Positions 1-8,332 of a stretch of 64,000 nucleotides of DNA are shown in pieces. Both the position numbers and the translations under genes were made by a program. Within the stretch, counting starts at the first letter, position 1. Every line of letters begins with the position of its first letter. The notes under the pieces were generated by a model, which was not told the DNA's origin, made no database searches, and saw only the letters and a program-made list of their open reading frames with translations. Origin of the DNA: DASSFG01 sp035547915 (lineage in GTDB: Bacteria; Planctomycetota; Planctomycetia; Pirellulales; JAICIG01); NCBI GenBank assembly GCA_035547915.1, contig DASZTS010000018.1, positions 1 through 64,000 of the forward strand, written 5' to 3'.

Positions 1-67
1 CACAGGGTTGGGCGACGTCAAGAAAGTAGGTCTTCACTACATCGCCCTTTGCCACGCCGGGCCCCAT
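1..67 (-). CDS. Possible 5' fragment of a gene running off the left edge
   Basis: On the minus strand an ATG at 67 opens a frame of 22 codons with no stop before the window edge. The predicted peptide begins MGPGVAKGDVVKTYFLDVA. An AAGG lies only three bases before the ATG, so the ribosome site is poor, and the frame is also open upstream of the ATG. I do not recognise the family. It could be the start of the next gene after the hybrid kinase or simply a chance open frame. Confidence 0.2.
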   Translation of the reverse strand, partial: MGPGVAKGDVVKTYFLDVAQPC

Positions 68-136
68 CAACCTTGAACTTACGGTCGGTTCCCGGCTAAA
101 AATTCTCGAAACCGCACTCGAACTCTCTAACTTGGG

Positions 137-1966
137 CTAACCGTTCGCCGGTTCCGACGCCCCGGCGGAAGCCACCGCCTCCATCGTATCGCCGACGAGG
201 TAGTGGCACAGCAACGCGGCCAACTCGCGGACGACGATCGGCTTGGACAGGTAATCGTCGCAGCCGGCCGTGAGACACAAATCGCGATCTTCGCGCATGG
301 CATTGGCGGTGAGCGCCACGATCGTGCCTCGATACCCTGCGGCGCGCAGCTCGCACGTCGCCTGATAGCCATCGAGTTTGGGCATTTGCATGTCCATCAG
401 AATGATGTCGAAGGGCCGATCGTGGGAGGTGCTGATGAGCGCCGCTTCCACGGCCTTGCGGCCGTCCTCGACCACGGTGACTTCCAGGCCCTGCTTCTCT
501 AGCAGGTAGGTGACGAGCCTGCGATTATCCGGTCCGTCCTCCGCGAGCAATACGCGGCCGCTCAATCTCGCGGGCGGCTTCCAATCCGTCGGCTCCTTTG
601 ACTGCGTAAGCGGTGCCGCGGGGGGCTCGATCAGCCGGACGCCCGCCAACGAGCCCGTGGCGATGGTCGCCACGAAGCGCGACCCTTCGCCCGGAGTGCT
701 GCTGGCCGTTACGTCGCCGCCTAACATTTTTGCGATCTTGCGGCTGATGGTCAGCCCCAACCCGGTTCCACCGAACCGCCGTGTTGTGGAACTGTCTCCT
801 TGGACGAACGGTCGGAAGAGCCCTTCGATCTGTTCCTGCGTCATCCCAATTCCCGTATCGACGACGTCGTACCTCAGCATCGGCATGCCTTGGTCATCGT
901 GGCACAACTGCGCGGTCAATTGCACCGATCCGCGTTCGGTGAATTTCACGGCGTTGCTCAGTAGATTGACGAGCACCTGGCGGAGCCGAGTCGGATCGGT
1001 GCAAATCGATTCGGGCAGCAGACCAAGCTGCTCATGCGACAGCGTCAGCCCCTTCGCCACCGCCGCCGCGGAAACGACAGACAGCGCCTCGGCGGCAACC
1101 GCGACCGGCGAGACGGCTACGCGCTCCAGCGTCAACCGATCGGCTTCGATCTTCGAGAGATCGAGAATGTCGTTGATGAGCTGCATCAAGTGCTCGCCAT
1201 TGCGGCGGATGATGTTCAGCCGGTCGCGCACGATCGGCAGGGTGCACTCCTCATGCAGAAGATCCGAATAACCCACGATCGAGGTGAGTGGGGTGCGAAT
1301 CTCGTGGCTCATGTTCGCCAGAAACTCGCTCTTCGCGCGGTTGGCGCTTTCCGCGGCGAGTTTGGCGACACACAATCCCTCGGCCATCTCGGCCAGTTCG
1401 CGCGTGCGGCTCCGCACCATCTGCTCAAGTTCCTCGAACTTCAAGCGGGCCTGCCATTCCAGGCGCCACTTTTCCGTCAGGGCGCAGGCAAGCTGGCGCA
1501 CTTCGATGTTATCGAAGGGCTTTTTGAGGATGAGCAGCCGGCCACATTGCCCCAGGTTGCGAACGATATCCTCCCACGAGTAGTCCGAGTACGCCGTGCA
1601 GATGACAATCTCCAGGTCGGGATACTCGGCCCAGATACGACGGACGGTTTCGACGCCATCCCAACCCGGCGGCATACGCACGTCGATGAAGGCCAGGGCA
1701 TAAGGTCGCCCGTTGTGCTCCGCCTGGCGAACCATCTCCAATGCCTGTTGGCCCTGAAACGCCGAGTCGATTTCGTAATCGCCGATATCGCTGCTGCCCG
1801 CGGCCTTGGATTCGCCGAAAAGGGCCGCCCGCGCATCGTTCAACGCGCCGGACGCGCCCCGAGGGGTGGCAAGCGTCTTGCGAAAATCCTCGTGGATCGC
1901 CCCGTTGTCATCAACGATCAGCAACCGCCGGTTAGGCGCCTGCTCCGGAATGAATCGGCCGGTCAT
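137..1966 (-). CDS. Hybrid histidine kinase with N- and C-terminal receiver domains
   Basis: 609 residues, cytoplasmic, no membrane segment. An N-terminal receiver domain carries the acidic pair D19/D20, phosphoacceptor D95 and K149, with an unusual stretch of about 35 residues after the acidic pair. A coiled coil leads into a HisKA domain (FLANMSHEIRTPL, H221) and a HATPase domain with an N-box near 334-339, a DTGIG box at 370-374 and a GGTGLGL box at 399-405. A C-terminal receiver follows (D525, K575). The start at 1966 is preferred over 2038 because an AGGG precedes it and it only modestly overlaps the upstream kinase (35 bp), implying translational coupling. The protein is likely a phosphorelay hub fed by the neighbouring membrane kinase. 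No DNA-binding output domain is present, so the final target is unknown. Confidence 0.9.
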   Translation of the reverse strand: MTGRFIPEQAPNRRLLIVDDNGAIHEDFRKTLATPRGASGALNDARAALFGESKAAGSSDIGDYEIDSAFQGQQALEMVRQAEHNGRPYALAFIDVRMPPGWDGVETVRRIWAEYPDLEIVICTAYSDYSWEDIVRNLGQCGRLLILKKPFDNIEVRQLACALTEKWRLEWQARLKFEELEQMVRSRTRELAEMAEGLCVAKLAAESANRAKSEFLANMSHEIRTPLTSIVGYSDLLHEECTLPIVRDRLNIIRRNGEHLMQLINDILDLSKIEADRLTLERVAVSPVAVAAEALSVVSAAAVAKGLTLSHEQLGLLPESICTDPTRLRQVLVNLLSNAVKFTERGSVQLTAQLCHDDQGMPMLRYDVVDTGIGMTQEQIEGLFRPFVQGDSSTTRRFGGTGLGLTISRKIAKMLGGDVTASSTPGEGSRFVATIATGSLAGVRLIEPPAAPLTQSKEPTDWKPPARLSGRVLLAEDGPDNRRLVTYLLEKQGLEVTVVEDGRKAVEAALISTSHDRPFDIILMDMQMPKLDGYQATCELRAAGYRGTIVALTANAMREDRDLCLTAGCDDYLSKPIVVRELAALLCHYLVGDTMEAVASAGASEPANG

Positions 1967-3533
1967 GATACGACCCTGTCGAGTGCGTTGGTAATTGAAG
2001 TGTGAACGTCGCCCCGGCACCGAGGCCATCGCTGTCAACCGTCAGCCGTCCGCCCAACTCGCTGGCGAGATTCGCGGCGCTATGTAATCCGAAACCGTGC
2101 CCCTCTTTGCGCGTCGTGAATCCCTGCGCAAAGATGCGAGTCAGGTTCTCCGGCGGGATACCGATTCCGTTGTCGCTAACTTCCACACGAATTCCCGACT
2201 GTCGATCGCGTTTCAACCTGACCGTGATACGACGCTCGCGCGCCGGCGCCTCGATCACGGCGCGCTTGGCGTTGCTGATCAGATTGATCACGATCTGCAG
2301 GAACTTGTGCTTGTCGAGGTGGACGCGTGGCAGGGCATCGAAGTCGCGCTGCACTTCGATGCCGGAGCAATCCAGCGCCGCCAGATTCATGCGCAGAGCG
2401 TCGTCGATGAGCTCGTCGACTGCCACTTCTTCCACCAGGTTCACGCAACGTGCGTAATCCTGCTGGACGGCGACGATTTCCTTGATATGCTCCACGCTGC
2501 GCGTCAGGGACTCGACCTCTTCCAAGAGTGCCGTTTCTTCGCTGGCCACGTGGCGGCTCAATTCGATCAGAAACCTGGGCAAGTGCTTGCCCCGTGGATC
2601 GCGGGCGATGAACTCGCCGGCCTCTTGGAGATGTTGTTCCAGCAAGTCGGTCGCTTGGCAAAAGTCGGCCGTTGCCGAGTTTCGCAGCTTGGCGCCGATC
2701 AGCGATGTGGAAGCATTGACACTGTTGAGGACATTCCCGACGTTGTGCAGAACGCCGATCGCAACTTCGGCCATGCCGGCCCGGCGGGCGATCTGCAGGT
2801 TCTCCTCTTGCGCGGCCTTGAGCTCGGCGGTACGCGTGGCAACCTCGGCCTCGATCCGATGATTCGTCCCCTCCAGCGAGGCCCTCTGCCAGGCGATGTC
2901 ACGCATCTCTCGGACGCTCTGACGGCACGAGATCAAGAGGAACACGTCCTCGAACAAGACCCAGGCGGCATGCTCCAGCCATCTCCAAGGACTAACGGCG
3001 GCGAGACCAAAGACCGACTGCGGCCAGAAAATGCCACGGAGCAGATGGTCCCCGGCAACCACCAGCGTGGCCGGCAAGAATACCCGCCAATCTCGATAGA
3101 ACGCCAAAAACGCCAGCGACCCGAACACATGGAAGTGCGTTTCGATGCGTCCGCCCATCACGTGGATCAACAGCCCCGACATCAGCATCTGGCCGGTGGC
3201 AATGGCGTAGCGTGTCAGGGCCGCCCCTGGCGACGTCAGTGCCAGCGCAACGGGAAATACTGTGATCAGCCCGCCTAGGACTAGCGCGGCGATCACGTGA
3301 GGATGCATTTCGCTGGTCGTGCCCTGCCAAGTCAAGGGCGACAACCAGAGCGCCGCGGCAACGGAGCCCAGCCATTGAAGAGGCATGAGCGCGGCGAACA
3401 GGCGGTCGGTGCGGCGATAGATGGCCCGCTGGTGCTCGCGGAATAATTCTTCCGCCCGCCAGGCTAGCGCCGCGGCGGCACCGTCGTGGTGTCTAGGGAG
3501 GACAACATGTTTCTTTGCGGTGAGTCTTTCCAT
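1932..3533 (-). CDS. Membrane-bound sensor histidine kinase
   Basis: 533 residues. About residues 50-205 form a multi-spanning membrane domain that contains the stretch THFHVFGSLAFLAFYRD. A coiled coil (about 207-250) follows, then a variant phosphorylation box reading GVLHNVGNVLNS (H263) instead of the usual HExxxP, and a HATPase domain with N-box NLISNAK, a DNGIGIP box and a GHGFGLH box. Start chosen at 3533 (MERLTAKK): the longer frame back to 3851 overlaps the coding of the RedB-like gene and lacks kinase-like sequence. The gene overlaps both neighbours, so the three are probably one transcript. The HNVGN-type box is seen in many membrane kinases of this form. The signal sensed is unknown. 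Confidence 0.85.
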   Translation of the reverse strand: MERLTAKKHVVLPRHHDGAAAALAWRAEELFREHQRAIYRRTDRLFAALMPLQWLGSVAAALWLSPLTWQGTTSEMHPHVIAALVLGGLITVFPVALALTSPGAALTRYAIATGQMLMSGLLIHVMGGRIETHFHVFGSLAFLAFYRDWRVFLPATLVVAGDHLLRGIFWPQSVFGLAAVSPWRWLEHAAWVLFEDVFLLISCRQSVREMRDIAWQRASLEGTNHRIEAEVATRTAELKAAQEENLQIARRAGMAEVAIGVLHNVGNVLNSVNASTSLIGAKLRNSATADFCQATDLLEQHLQEAGEFIARDPRGKHLPRFLIELSRHVASEETALLEEVESLTRSVEHIKEIVAVQQDYARCVNLVEEVAVDELIDDALRMNLAALDCSGIEVQRDFDALPRVHLDKHKFLQIVINLISNAKRAVIEAPARERRITVRLKRDRQSGIRVEVSDNGIGIPPENLTRIFAQGFTTRKEGHGFGLHSAANLASELGGRLTVDSDGLGAGATFTLQLPTHSTGSYHDRPIHSGAGA

Positions 3534-4128
3534 CGAAGAGAGGACATCCGAAAGTTGAGCTTCGTTGTCCGACTGTCGACGTGCCCGATAAAATTGCCAC
3601 GACGGCGCTCCGCCCTGCGTTGTCGCCGGCATGGCCTCGCGCCCCGGTGATCCCTCCGGAAAACCGTAGCTCGCCGTGCGTGCCGTACAATAAGACGTGC
3701 CCCGAGGTCGCCACGCCGAAGCGCTTGGCGATTGTGCCGTCCGTATCGGCCACGAGGGTTGTATCGGGGAGCGCGGCCGCTTCTTGCCAAAGCTCCGTTT
3801 GCATCCATTCGTGCGACGGAGTTGCCGGCGTCCGGAAATAGATGCGGACATCTGCCGCGTCGGGGCATGTCTGCAGGATCTGCCGCAGTTCGTTCAGGCT
3901 GGCCAGGGTGCACGGGCAGCGCGGATGTGCGAACATCAGCAGCGTTGGCCGGTCGGTCGCCGCAGGCGCCAGCACCTCGCGCGGATAGGCACTCGGTGGG
4001 GCGGCTCCTTCGCCCGGCGTAACATCGCGATCGATCATGGCGGCAAGGCCCGCCAGAACCGCCGTCAACCAGCCGCAGGCCGCCGCCCGGCGCATAGGTC
4101 GCGAACGGAGCATGGTTCCAACCACCAT
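3493..4128 (-). CDS. RedB-like thioredoxin-fold protein
   Basis: 211 residues with one N-terminal hydrophobic segment (about 14-31), so probably membrane-anchored with its domain outside the cytoplasm. The core has a beta strand followed by FAHPRCPC (C71 and C73), a Cys-x-Cys variant of the thioredoxin active site, and then a helix. A conserved GGITGARGHAGDNAG segment and a C-terminal FGCPLF cysteine follow. I recall this pattern from proteins annotated as RedB. It overlaps the following kinase gene by 41 bp, which suggests a redox or thiol input to that kinase; this is inference. An ATG five codons downstream (4113) is an alternative start. Confidence 0.6.
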   Translation of the reverse strand: MVVGTMLRSRPMRRAAACGWLTAVLAGLAAMIDRDVTPGEGAAPPSAYPREVLAPAATDRPTLLMFAHPRCPCTLASLNELRQILQTCPDAADVRIYFRTPATPSHEWMQTELWQEAAALPDTTLVADTDGTIAKRFGVATSGHVLLYGTHGELRFSGGITGARGHAGDNAGRSAVVAILSGTSTVGQRSSTFGCPLFDGKTHRKETCCPP

Positions 4129-4420
4129 GAGATTGAGAAGCTCGGGGGCACCCGCAAGCGAGAAGCTCCGGATCGAGCATCATTCAGCAGGGTGGCTCCC
4201 CGCCTTCCGCGGCAGGCGCTCTTCAAAGAAACTATAGGTTGCAATAGACGTCGCCCAACTGGCGAAAATCAGCAAATCTCGCGCAAGGCCGCCCCGCAGC
4301 CGATAGCCGGCATCGAGATTATCTGAAGCAAAGGCTTCGGCTCTCACGAACGACCGGCGCAGACTCTCCGATTTCAAAATGACCTACAAGCCAGCAGCCG
4401 TCTTGGTGCGGCTGGCACCC

Positions 4421-5737
4421 CTAGGTCAAGCTTGGCAGCGGGCCATCTCCGCAGAAATCAGGGTTCCCGAACCGTTCGATGTGGTGCCCGAAGGCATGTG
4501 CGAGCGAGATGAGCAGCCGATTGTGCGGCAGCTTGGCATACTGCAGCGAACGCCCCATGCGGAAGTCGGTTCCTCCGCCCAACAGCACGAACGGAATATC
4601 GTCGTGCGTGTGTGAATTACCCTTGCCCAATTCGTTGGTCCAGACGATCAACGTGTTGTCGAGCAGGCTGCCACCACCACCCGGTTCGGGCGTGTCGGAC
4701 AGGCGCTGGGCGAGATAGGCCAGTTGCTCGCAGTACCACTTGTTGATCTGCGTCAGCTTCTTTTGGGCGTCCTCGTCGTTGTCGGGCTTGTGCGAGAGGT
4801 CGTGATGGCCTTCGTCGATGCCCAGCCAGCGCATCCGGGCCTGCCCCACCGAGTTGGTGAATTGCAACGTCGAAACGCGTGCAAAGTCGGCGGCAAAGCT
4901 GTTCACCAGCAGATCGATCTGCATCTTGGTGATCCGCGGCATATTGTCGTTCTCGTCCTTCACGCCCGGCTCGAGTTCGGGCACGGCATGGGCGAGTTGG
5001 TTCTGGCCCTCAGCCGCCAACTCCTGCTCCATTTCGCGAACGAAGGTCGCGTGCTCTTCGATCAAACGGCGATCTTCGGCGCTGACCAATCCCGACACCT
5101 TGGCCAGGTCTTCGCGCACGTCGTCAAGGATGCTCTGCAAACTCTCTCGGTCTTTCATCCGGCCATATAACTTGCCGAACATCTGGTACGGGTCGTCGAG
5201 CGGTGCGATCGGCTTGTTCGGCCCGGCGTAGACCATGCGCGTCCAGGTATCGGCCCGCTCGGGCACCACCACGCCGAACTCGAGCGACCCGAAACGGGTG
5301 CGCGTCTCAGGCCGACCTTGCAGGAAGTTCTTGATCTCCTGGTCGATCGACAACCCGCTGGCCCAACCGGCCGGTGTATCGGAGCCGCCCTGGATGTTTC
5401 CCGGAAACAGTTCGACACCGGTCAACAAGCAACCGATGCCGCGCATGTGGCCGTCGCCGTCGCCCCGCACCTTGTTGCTCAGGCCGTTTAGCAGGAGCAT
5501 CCGCTGTCGAAAGTTTTCGAGCGGCTGGAGGCTCTCCTTGAGCGTAGAGATTTCGCCCTCTCCGTCGGGCCAGAACTGCCACGGGACGACGCCATTGGGG
5601 CTGAATACGATCACCAAGCGCTGCTTACGGCCCGCTACGTCGGCGAAGCCGAGGCTCTGGAGGTTCAGGATGAAAGGCGTCGCCGCCGCCCCAATTCCCA
5701 CCTTGCGTATGAAATCGCGACGCGAGCGCTTCGCCAT
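4421..5737 (-). CDS. DUF1552 family Tat-exported protein
   Basis: 438 residues. The N-terminus has a twin-arginine type signal (RSRRDFIRKVGIGAAATPF), followed by the typical DUF1552 opening with RLVIVFSPNGVVPWQFWPDG. The C-terminal half contains the TLIVWTNELGKGNSHTHDDIP stretch that resembles DUF1501/sulfatase-like folds. Function is not established for the family. In planctomycetes and related bacteria these genes usually sit directly beside a multidomain cytochrome c protein (DUF1587/1588/1592). No such partner is present here: the upstream gene is a sulfotransferase and the downstream gene encodes the RedB-like protein. Probably extracytoplasmic. Confidence 0.85.
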   Translation of the reverse strand: MAKRSRRDFIRKVGIGAAATPFILNLQSLGFADVAGRKQRLVIVFSPNGVVPWQFWPDGEGEISTLKESLQPLENFRQRMLLLNGLSNKVRGDGDGHMRGIGCLLTGVELFPGNIQGGSDTPAGWASGLSIDQEIKNFLQGRPETRTRFGSLEFGVVVPERADTWTRMVYAGPNKPIAPLDDPYQMFGKLYGRMKDRESLQSILDDVREDLAKVSGLVSAEDRRLIEEHATFVREMEQELAAEGQNQLAHAVPELEPGVKDENDNMPRITKMQIDLLVNSFAADFARVSTLQFTNSVGQARMRWLGIDEGHHDLSHKPDNDEDAQKKLTQINKWYCEQLAYLAQRLSDTPEPGGGGSLLDNTLIVWTNELGKGNSHTHDDIPFVLLGGGTDFRMGRSLQYAKLPHNRLLISLAHAFGHHIERFGNPDFCGDGPLPSLT

Positions 5738-5881
5738 CGGTGCTGTTTCTCACTACGGTTTGTTTTTGATGCCGCTTGCCCTTGTCGGCCAACCTTCGGA
5801 CTTGGCCGATCCTCCCATCTCCGTTTTTACCACGAATCGACCATTTTTGCACGAAAGGTTTCATCTTTGTGGTGACGATTT

Positions 5882-5930
5882 TGTCCCCCGGCCTTGTCCG
5901 CGGACTCGATCCGGTTTTGTCGGTTGCTCC
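5882..5930 (-). repeat. Dispersed palindromic repeat, copy A (partial)
   Basis: The arm at 5906-5929 is, on the minus strand, identical over 24 bases to the arm at 38982-39005 (copy B). The rest of the element is divergent. It begins about six bases after the stop codon of the sulfotransferase gene, reading in the direction of that gene. See copies B to E and the corresponding finding. Confidence 0.75.
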
Positions 5931-5935
5931 AAGAA

Positions 5936-7054
5936 TCAGCGTTCATATCCCCACTCGTCGAAACACCGGCCCCATTCGTCGGCGATGCGCCGGCGCAGCG
6001 GTTCGGCCAACTCCTGGTGGCGATTCTTGCTGTAGTCGGTGATCGAGCTGAGGTAGGTTTCGAGGCGAGGTCGCATAACATCGCGAAAACCCCGAAGCCC
6101 GAGCGAGTCGTAGATGGACTCGACCACGTTCAGAGGGTCACGTTCCAACTCCTCGTAGGCGATCTCGCATAGCCGTCCCTGGGGTATCAGGTTCCGCTCG
6201 GCGAAGTAGGCGTCGTACATCGTACGGTAGGCCGAAAGGATCTGATCGTCGGCGTTCTGGAGCGGTCCGTGACCGAGGTGGTAGAGCGGCTGCACGACGT
6301 CGATCAGGTGCTTGGTCGATCGGAAGACGGCGTACGGATGCCGCGAGATGTGCACGAACCGGGCATCGGGGAAGAGGCTCAACAGCCGCTTGATGCGGGC
6401 CGTGTGTGGGGGCGATTTCAGCACGAGCGGTCGGCCGAACCGGAGCGTGAGTTTCTTGAGCAACGTCGTGAAAGCCTGCCCCCAGCGCGCGATCTCCTCT
6501 TCGGATGTCTTCTGAAAGGTCAGGTATTGATCGTAATGCGATCCTTCGCGGGGGAAGCACCAGCCGAGATACGGCGAAAGGCCGGTCATGGCACCCAGGG
6601 CGATTTCATCCTCGCTCGGCACCCCGACGCCCAGTGCCATCCCATCTTGAAAGCGCCGTCGTGGAATCAGCCTGCCTACGAACGGGGCGGCCAGTCGTTC
6701 TGTGGTGAGGAAGGTATGCGGGTTGAGTACTTGATAGAAATTCGGCGCGGCGAACTGCGGATCGAGCGCCAACAAGTTGTGCAAGTGGGTCGTGCCGCTG
6801 CGATAATGGCCGAGGACGAACAGCGGAGGGCTTACCTCCGTGGCCGCAATTCGCTTGGCGAAACGAAGTCGCTCGATACGGGCATTGATCGAATTCGACG
6901 CGGTGACGGCGGTCTGGAGCAGCGCGCGAGGGGCCTGTTTCGCATCGACGGCGAAGCGGTGTCGTCGCAACAAGGCCCACCAATCGCCGAAGGCCATGCC
7001 CTGGAGCGCATGGACGACGTGTCGGGCGAGGAAGTCCTTGATCTTCTCCGGCAT
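5936..7054 (-). CDS. Sulfotransferase family protein
   Basis: 372 residues, soluble. The 5'-phosphosulfate loop appears as LGHYRSGTTHLHNLL (about 81-95), and the 3'-phosphate binding region as HISRHPYAVFRS (about 235-246). Both are hallmarks of PAPS-dependent sulfotransferases. The family transfers sulfuryl groups from PAPS to carbohydrate or small-molecule hydroxyls; the acceptor here is unknown. The start at 7054 (MPEKIKDFL) is preferred over 7099 because GAGAGAG lies just upstream, while 7099 has no ribosome site. The next gene downstream is DUF1552, separated by about 200 bp that include repeat copy A. Confidence 0.85.
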   Translation of the reverse strand: MPEKIKDFLARHVVHALQGMAFGDWWALLRRHRFAVDAKQAPRALLQTAVTASNSINARIERLRFAKRIAATEVSPPLFVLGHYRSGTTHLHNLLALDPQFAAPNFYQVLNPHTFLTTERLAAPFVGRLIPRRRFQDGMALGVGVPSEDEIALGAMTGLSPYLGWCFPREGSHYDQYLTFQKTSEEEIARWGQAFTTLLKKLTLRFGRPLVLKSPPHTARIKRLLSLFPDARFVHISRHPYAVFRSTKHLIDVVQPLYHLGHGPLQNADDQILSAYRTMYDAYFAERNLIPQGRLCEIAYEELERDPLNVVESIYDSLGLRGFRDVMRPRLETYLSSITDYSKNRHQELAEPLRRRIADEWGRCFDEWGYER

Positions 7055-7268
7055 GGCTCTCTCGTCGCCCGATCGCGTTGGCTTCGCAGCCGACGTCATC
7101 GTTGACGTCGCGTGAGGTCGCCCGATGCACGCAAGGTAATCAAGCGGCTTGATGGCGGCAACCTGCTCGCGGCAAACCCGTGCCGACCGGAGCTATGACG
7201 AGGTGTCGTTGTGCCGCCCTCAATCCGATGCGCAGCCCAATCCGCCCAGGGGCGATCGAGAACGCCGG

Positions 7269-7300
7269 TGGCGCTGCTTGTTTGTGGCGCTGCTTGTTTG
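7269..7300. repeat. Perfect 16-bp tandem duplication
   Basis: TGGCGCTGCTTGTTTG occurs twice back to back (7269-7284 and 7285-7300) in the intergenic region between the divergent sulfotransferase and the 7374 gene. It is likely a slippage duplication; no function is evident. Confidence 0.9.
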
Positions 7301-7373
7301 AGCGAATGGGCATGGTCTAATTATGCCGTCGCCGACCTTCTCTACCGACGTCATATAGCCTGGGAGATCTCCT

Positions 7374-7784
7374 ATGCCAAGAACTCGCAAGCTCTTGGTT
7401 GTCTTACTCGTGTTGGGGGCGTTGACCATGGGCACCGCGATCGCGATCGACAAACGGCCCGATTCGCCTGGTCCGGGTGCGAGCAGCGAAGAGCTCGTCG
7501 AGGCCGCGCGTCAAACGTACGAAGTGCTCAAGAAGAATCTGCGACGAAGCGAGCCGGAGGATCTCTATCTCTGGTCGAAACGCTGGATGACCGCCGAATG
7601 GGATCTCGGCCTGGCCGCCGGTGAGGCCCCGAAGGCTGTCAGGGAACACTATGCCCGCATGCTCGAACTGGAGACGATCACCGTCGCCCTGCATGAAGCC
7701 GCTCAACTATCCGCGGAGAAGGTCGCGGCGACGAAGTACTACCGTACCGAAGCGGAATTGATGCTGGCCCGCACGGGAGGGTAG
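7374..7784 (+). CDS. Secreted hypothetical protein
   Basis: 136 residues. Residues 1-25 form a signal peptide (MPRTRKLLVVLLVLGALTMG then an AIA cleavage site). The mature part is helical and charged, with TYEVLKKN and LYLWSKRWMTAEWDL. A GGGAG lies just before the ATG. Small secreted helical proteins with a similar RRWMxAE-like segment are common in planctomycetes, but I know no function. It is followed after 46 bp by another small gene on the same strand. Confidence 0.7.
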   Translation: MPRTRKLLVVLLVLGALTMGTAIAIDKRPDSPGPGASSEELVEAARQTYEVLKKNLRRSEPEDLYLWSKRWMTAEWDLGLAAGEAPKAVREHYARMLELETITVALHEAAQLSAEKVAATKYYRTEAELMLARTGG

Positions 7785-7830
7785 CGCCAAGTTCTCGGTC
7801 CTGCGGCAGTGATACCCAAACCGGCACCGA

Positions 7831-8121
7831 ATGTTCAACTGGCAGAATGTTGCGATCTTGATCGCGATCGGGGCTCTGCAACTCTCGGTGCCGATGTTCT
7901 TCGTCGGCAGGCGGCTCGTACGCGGCGAACTGCGAATTCGTTATAGCGTTCGTGGTTTGTTGGTATTCGTAACGCTTCTGGGCGTGGCGTTGGGAATCCT
8001 TTGCCTTCCCTTGCCGCTGCTCATGAGAATCGTGGTCCTCTGGGGATTCGCCGTATGCAGCGCAGGCTTTTACACGACAACGCTGCTGCCGAATCCGCGG
8101 CGGAAGGATAAGCCCCCCTGA
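7831..8121 (+). CDS. Small membrane protein
   Basis: 96 residues with three predicted membrane segments: about 6-25, 41-59 and 62-86. The segment RYSVRGLLVFVTLLGVALG resembles the short 'RFS-LR-LL-TLVAVALG' membrane motif found in many planctomycete proteins of unknown role. No domain is recognised. No clear ribosome-binding site is visible. Confidence 0.55.
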   Translation: MFNWQNVAILIAIGALQLSVPMFFVGRRLVRGELRIRYSVRGLLVFVTLLGVALGILCLPLPLLMRIVVLWGFAVCSAGFYTTTLLPNPRRKDKPP

Positions 8122-8332
8122 GCGGCGTTCTGGCCGGCAGCGCTTGCTTGGACTACCCCGGTTACCATTCCACAATTCTCCGCAAAGGCGATGTGTTTGT
8201 TTTGCCGATGCTCTTGGTTGCGATGGCCGCGCGCTCCCGGGGGCAGGTGATGAGCGAGACCGCGGCAGATTGGGGTATCGCAGCACGACTTCCGTAACCG
8301 CTACCCGCCACTCCTCCTCCGGATTCGCAACG

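Noticed and set aside
3464..4183. 239-codon minus-strand frame over the RedB-like gene
   Set aside because: Out of frame with the Cys-x-Cys motif gene and lacking any motif itself.
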